A stretch of DNA of 64,000 nt from Flavobacterium johnsoniae (GTDB lineage Bacteria; Bacteroidota; Bacteroidia; Flavobacteriales; Flavobacteriaceae), in NCBI RefSeq assembly GCF_001879205.1, contig NZ_MLFK01000005.1:310001-374000 (forward strand), given 5' to 3'. The position numbers and the translations under genes are program-made. Of the stretch, positions 61,718-64,000 are shown piece by piece. The notes beneath the pieces were generated by a model. It was not told where the DNA came from. It saw only the letters and a list, made by a program, of their open reading frames with translations, and made no database searches. Every line of letters starts with the position of its first letter. Within the stretch, counting starts at the first letter, position 1.

Positions 61718-62047
61718 TTATAGTGAAAATGATTCACCGCATCCGCAAGTTCTGCTTGCGTTTGGATTATTGAAAACGAATCCTTTTCCGTTTAATCCGC
61801 CAGAAAACTCTAAAATTGTTCCGGCTAAATATAGGAATGATTTTTTTTCAACTGCGATTTGTATATCATTATCCACGAATATTTTATCATCATCTCCTTT
61901 GGTTTTGTCAAATTTCAAATCATATGACAAACCAGAGCATCCACCACTTTTTACGCCTACTCTTACGTAGTCGTTAGCGGCGTCAAAACCATCATCAGTC
62001 ATCAAATCGATGATTTTCTTTTTGGCTGTATCAGAAACCTTTATCAT
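61718..62047 (-). CDS. A-type Fe-S carrier (SufA/IscA/ErpA family)
   Basis: Carries assembled Fe-S clusters to apo-proteins. The three ligand Cys are C37 (SGGCSGLSY) and C101/C103 (RTCGCGESFSL). At 109 residues it fits the A-type family; whether it is functionally SufA or ErpA cannot be told from sequence. It is the first gene of the suf transcript, with a promoter about 105 bases upstream. Confidence 0.94.
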   Translation of the reverse strand: MIKVSDTAKKKIIDLMTDDGFDAANDYVRVGVKSGGCSGLSYDLKFDKTKGDDDKIFVDNDIQIAVEKKSFLYLAGTILEFSGGLNGKGFVFNNPNASRTCGCGESFSL

Positions 62048-62156
62048 TGTTTATGGTATTTGTTTTTAATAGATCATTTTAATCTGCATTTAAATAGTAA
62101 TCAAATTATTACATAAAATTTAAATACCAATTTCTACGTTCAAATGAAATTGTCTG

Positions 62157-62164
62157 CAAAGATA
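62157..62164 (-). promoter_or_regulatory. -7 element of the suf operon promoter (TATCTTTG)
   Basis: On the minus strand TATCTTTG at 62164-62157 is a full match; the -33 position (TTAT) is weak, which may mean an activator is needed. Confidence 0.65.
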
Positions 62165-62372
62165 CGACTTAAAAACCTTTTTCCATAACGGTTCACATTA
62201 TTATAACAAATGTTAAAATAGATAGAAGTTATTTTGGCTCAAAAAATGAAAAAAAAGCCTCTTTTATTTCGGCTCCATTTTTATTTTGAGAGAAAAGTCA
62301 TATGGTTTTGTAAAGTGTTCTTGCTGTGCGGGTTAACTTTGTTTCGATTTTGTTAAAATACCGTATTTCTAC

Positions 62373-62404
62373 TTGTTATGCCGGACAAATTATTGGTATT
62401 TTTG
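62373..62404 (+). promoter_or_regulatory. Promoter of the coiled-coil membrane protein (TTG-N21-TATTTTTG)
   Basis: TTG at 62373-62375 and TATTTTTG at 62397-62404, about 20 bases before ATG 62424. Confidence 0.7.
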
Positions 62405-62423
62405 CAAAAAATTGTGAGTAATT

Positions 62424-63350
62424 ATGAAAAAGCATTACACTAGTGAATGGATACGAGTACTTTTTGCCATATTTTTTATTTTTGGAATAGGAGCAACCTT
62501 CTTTTTGTTTAGCAATGAGCTTAAAGAAAGCGCTGAAAAAGCAAAAGTAGTCAGCAATAAACCAGCATATATAGGATTTAGCAGAGAAAATTCGGCTCAA
62601 AAAAGCATACTCGATTCTTTAAATATTTTAAGATTAGAATATGATGTGGCTCTTCTCGAAAAAACTTCATTATCGCAGCAGTTAGAATTGGAAAAGAAGA
62701 ATGTTCAAAATTTAATGGACATTATTCAGGTATCAAAGAATCCGTCAATTACCCAAATGCAAATTTTCAGAAGACAGCTCTCTGATTTAAAAACGGCACT
62801 GGCGGCCAAAATTACTGAGATTAAAAATTTAAAATCTCAGAACAAAAGCCTGCTTACAGAAATTGAAAGTCAGAATGTGGTAATGTACCAGCAAAAAAAA
62901 GAGAATGATACCTTGATTTTAAATCAAAAGAAGTTAGAATCCGCCATAAAAGATGCTTCAAAATTATCGCTGAATAATTTTAAGGTTATTGCACTCCATG
63001 AAAAAAAATCAGGAAAAGAACAGGAAACAGAGAAAGCTAAAAGTACAAAAAAACTAAAAATAAGTTTTTCGGTTAATGGAAATGCAATTGCTAAAACCGG
63101 AAAAAGAGTTTTTTATGTTCAGGTTCTTGATCAAAAAAATACTGTTTTAGGCGAAAATAAATTAGTTGAATTCGATAACGACAAAGCTTTAGTTTACAGT
63201 TTTATTGTTGCAGTAGATTTTCAGGGCAAACCAGCAAATGTTTATGGGGTTTTGAATTCTGATGGAAACGAATTTAAAAAAGGAACTTATTTTGTCAACT
63301 TCTTCGACAAACAAGAAATAATGGGAAGTTCTTCTATTACTTTAGAATAA
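62424..63350 (+). CDS. Single-pass membrane protein with long coiled coil
   Basis: Unrecognised 308-residue protein. A short cytosolic N-terminus precedes one membrane helix (about 12-29, FAIFFIFGIGATFFLF). A long coiled coil follows (about 55-175, rich in Leu/Glu/Lys/Gln heptads, e.g. LDSLNILRLEYDVALLEKTS), and then a beta-type C-terminal domain (about 205-308) opening KLKISFSVNGNAIAKTG. The overall plan suggests a periplasmic stalk displaying a small beta domain. It is divergent from the suf operon. Function unknown. Confidence 0.75.
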   Translation: MKKHYTSEWIRVLFAIFFIFGIGATFFLFSNELKESAEKAKVVSNKPAYIGFSRENSAQKSILDSLNILRLEYDVALLEKTSLSQQLELEKKNVQNLMDIIQVSKNPSITQMQIFRRQLSDLKTALAAKITEIKNLKSQNKSLLTEIESQNVVMYQQKKENDTLILNQKKLESAIKDASKLSLNNFKVIALHEKKSGKEQETEKAKSTKKLKISFSVNGNAIAKTGKRVFYVQVLDQKNTVLGENKLVEFDNDKALVYSFIVAVDFQGKPANVYGVLNSDGNEFKKGTYFVNFFDKQEIMGSSSITLE

Positions 63351-63443
63351 GAATTTTTCAGCCTGCAAATTTTACTGGTTTAACAGTTTATGCTATGTTT
63401 TTGTTTATACCAAAGCGATGAAAGTATTATGAGGTAAGACTAA

Positions 63444-63500
63444 AAAAATCTGTGTAAATCTGCTAAACTCGTAATCTCGGTGGCCAATTTAACATCTGTG
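63444..63500. repeat. Intergenic word repeat, aatctgtgtaa family
   Basis: Repeats of aaatctgtgtaaatctg and atctgtgtaag lie between the coiled-coil gene and the MBL-fold gene. The words resemble those at 40662-40688. Confidence 0.45.
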
Positions 63501-63579
63501 TAAGAAACATATTTTGAGAATGCGTAGCAAAACGAAATTGGATTTCCTAGCTTTGTTTTCTTATTTGAAACTTATACTA

Positions 63580-64000
63580 ATGAAACTTTACCCAATAGAA
63601 TCAGGAAATTTTAAATTAGATGGCGGTGCAATGTTTGGTGTTGTTCCCAAAACAATTTGGAATAAAACGAACCCGGCAGATGAAAACAATTTAATTGATA
63701 TTGCAGCAAGATGTTTGCTTATTGAAGATGGAAATCGCCTTATTTTAATTGATACCGGAATGGGAGATAAACAGTCTGAAAAGTTCTTTGGCTATTATTC
63801 GCTTTGGGGATCACATTCTATCGATAAATCGCTGGCTAAATATGGTTTTAGCAGAGATGATATTACTGATGTATTTATGACGCATTTGCATTTTGACCAT
63901 TGCGGCGGAAGTATTCAATGGAATTCTGATAAAACTTTTTATGAGCCGGCTTTTAAAAATGCAAAATTCTGGACAAACGAAAACCATTGGGAATGGGCAA
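63580..64000 (+). CDS. MBL-fold metallo-hydrolase, 3'-truncated by the window edge
   Basis: N-terminal 140 residues of a metallo-beta-lactamase-fold enzyme. ATG 63580 opens MKLYPIESGNFKLDGGAMFG, a usual start of the lactonase/phosphodiesterase-like branch; the metal-binding HxHxDH motif appears as THLHFDHCGG near residue 102, and LILIDTGMGD is the preceding strand. A possible -7, TAGCTTTG at 63548-63555, lacks a good -33. The rest of the gene lies beyond base 64000, so the class cannot be settled. Confidence 0.9.
   Translation, partial: MKLYPIESGNFKLDGGAMFGVVPKTIWNKTNPADENNLIDIAARCLLIEDGNRLILIDTGMGDKQSEKFFGYYSLWGSHSIDKSLAKYGFSRDDITDVFMTHLHFDHCGGSIQWNSDKTFYEPAFKNAKFWTNENHWEWA

Larger units (their letters stand above)
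62048..62423. other. Divergent regulatory gap, suf operon and coiled-coil gene
   Basis: 376 bases with promoters for both directions and no credible reading frame. The suf leader is about 105 bases, AT-rich and unstructured by eye. A weak GCC/GGC hairpin lies near 62260. No IscR-like or Fur-like operator was recognised. Confidence 0.5.

Overview
The window is low-GC chromosomal DNA from a member of the Bacteroidetes, most probably a Flavobacterium. Four things support this: gene content (DUF3078, DUF2480, DUF6249, IPExxxVDY and GxxExxY proteins, a TonB receptor paired with a DUF5689 lipoprotein, a SUF Fe-S operon); promoters of the Bacteroidetes type (-33 TTG or TTTC, about 18-21 bases, -7 TAnnTTTG); weak or absent Shine-Dalgarno sites; and many signal peptides ending just before Gln. 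The species assignment is inference.

Layout. 1-5.2 kb: L-arabinose catabolism (araB cut by the window edge, araD, araA, lipoprotein mutarotase). 5.3-21.5 kb: mostly core housekeeping genes (OsmC, SRPBCC, tRNA-Leu, prs, rplY, pth, sodA, purF, a PfkB kinase, an ECF sigma operon with a divergent DUF6249 gene, rnhA, purN, acpP-fabF-rnc, pyk). Between sodA and purF lie two tandem small RNA genes; between the PfkB kinase and the sigma operon lies a decayed toxin-antitoxin locus. 22-35.2 kb: an accessory envelope island, all on the plus strand (arylsulfatase, HAD lipoprotein, beta-barrels, two DUF1254 lipoproteins, DUF2490, DUF2252, DUF4136, a BamA-like protein). It contains an AraC-type membrane regulator split by one in-frame stop codon. 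35.4-50 kb: C1 peptidase, two tRNA-Asn genes, RseP protease, old yellow enzyme, Gfo/Idh/MocA oxidoreductase, MFS transporter, TonB receptor plus DUF5689 lipoprotein, and hflX. 50.2-62 kb: a minus-strand SUF operon in the order SufA-like, sufB, sufC, sufD, sufS, sufE, sufT, DUF2480, DUF3078. Passenger genes separate its core members: a YoeB-type toxin-antitoxin pair, an FMN reductase, a four-helix-bundle protein, a serine hydrolase on the other strand, a lipoprotein and a GxxExxY protein. 62.4-64 kb: a coiled-coil membrane protein and a truncated metallo-beta-lactamase-fold enzyme.

The strongest new signals are these. (1) The twin small RNAs at 10.1-10.35 kb share about 45 identical bases, have terminator stems with a compensatory base-pair change, and one copy has a perfect promoter. 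(2) Two small passenger genes in the suf operon sit between near-perfect inverted repeats. (3) A pair of divergent ECF promoters with identical -35 and -10 elements and the same 15-base spacer flanks the sigma operon. (4) The AraC-type regulator of the envelope island carries an ochre codon. (5) Many intergenic gaps hold different families of short-word palindromes.

No CRISPR array, insertion sequence, prophage or rRNA operon was seen. Nothing here was checked against a database; family names come from recognising protein motifs.
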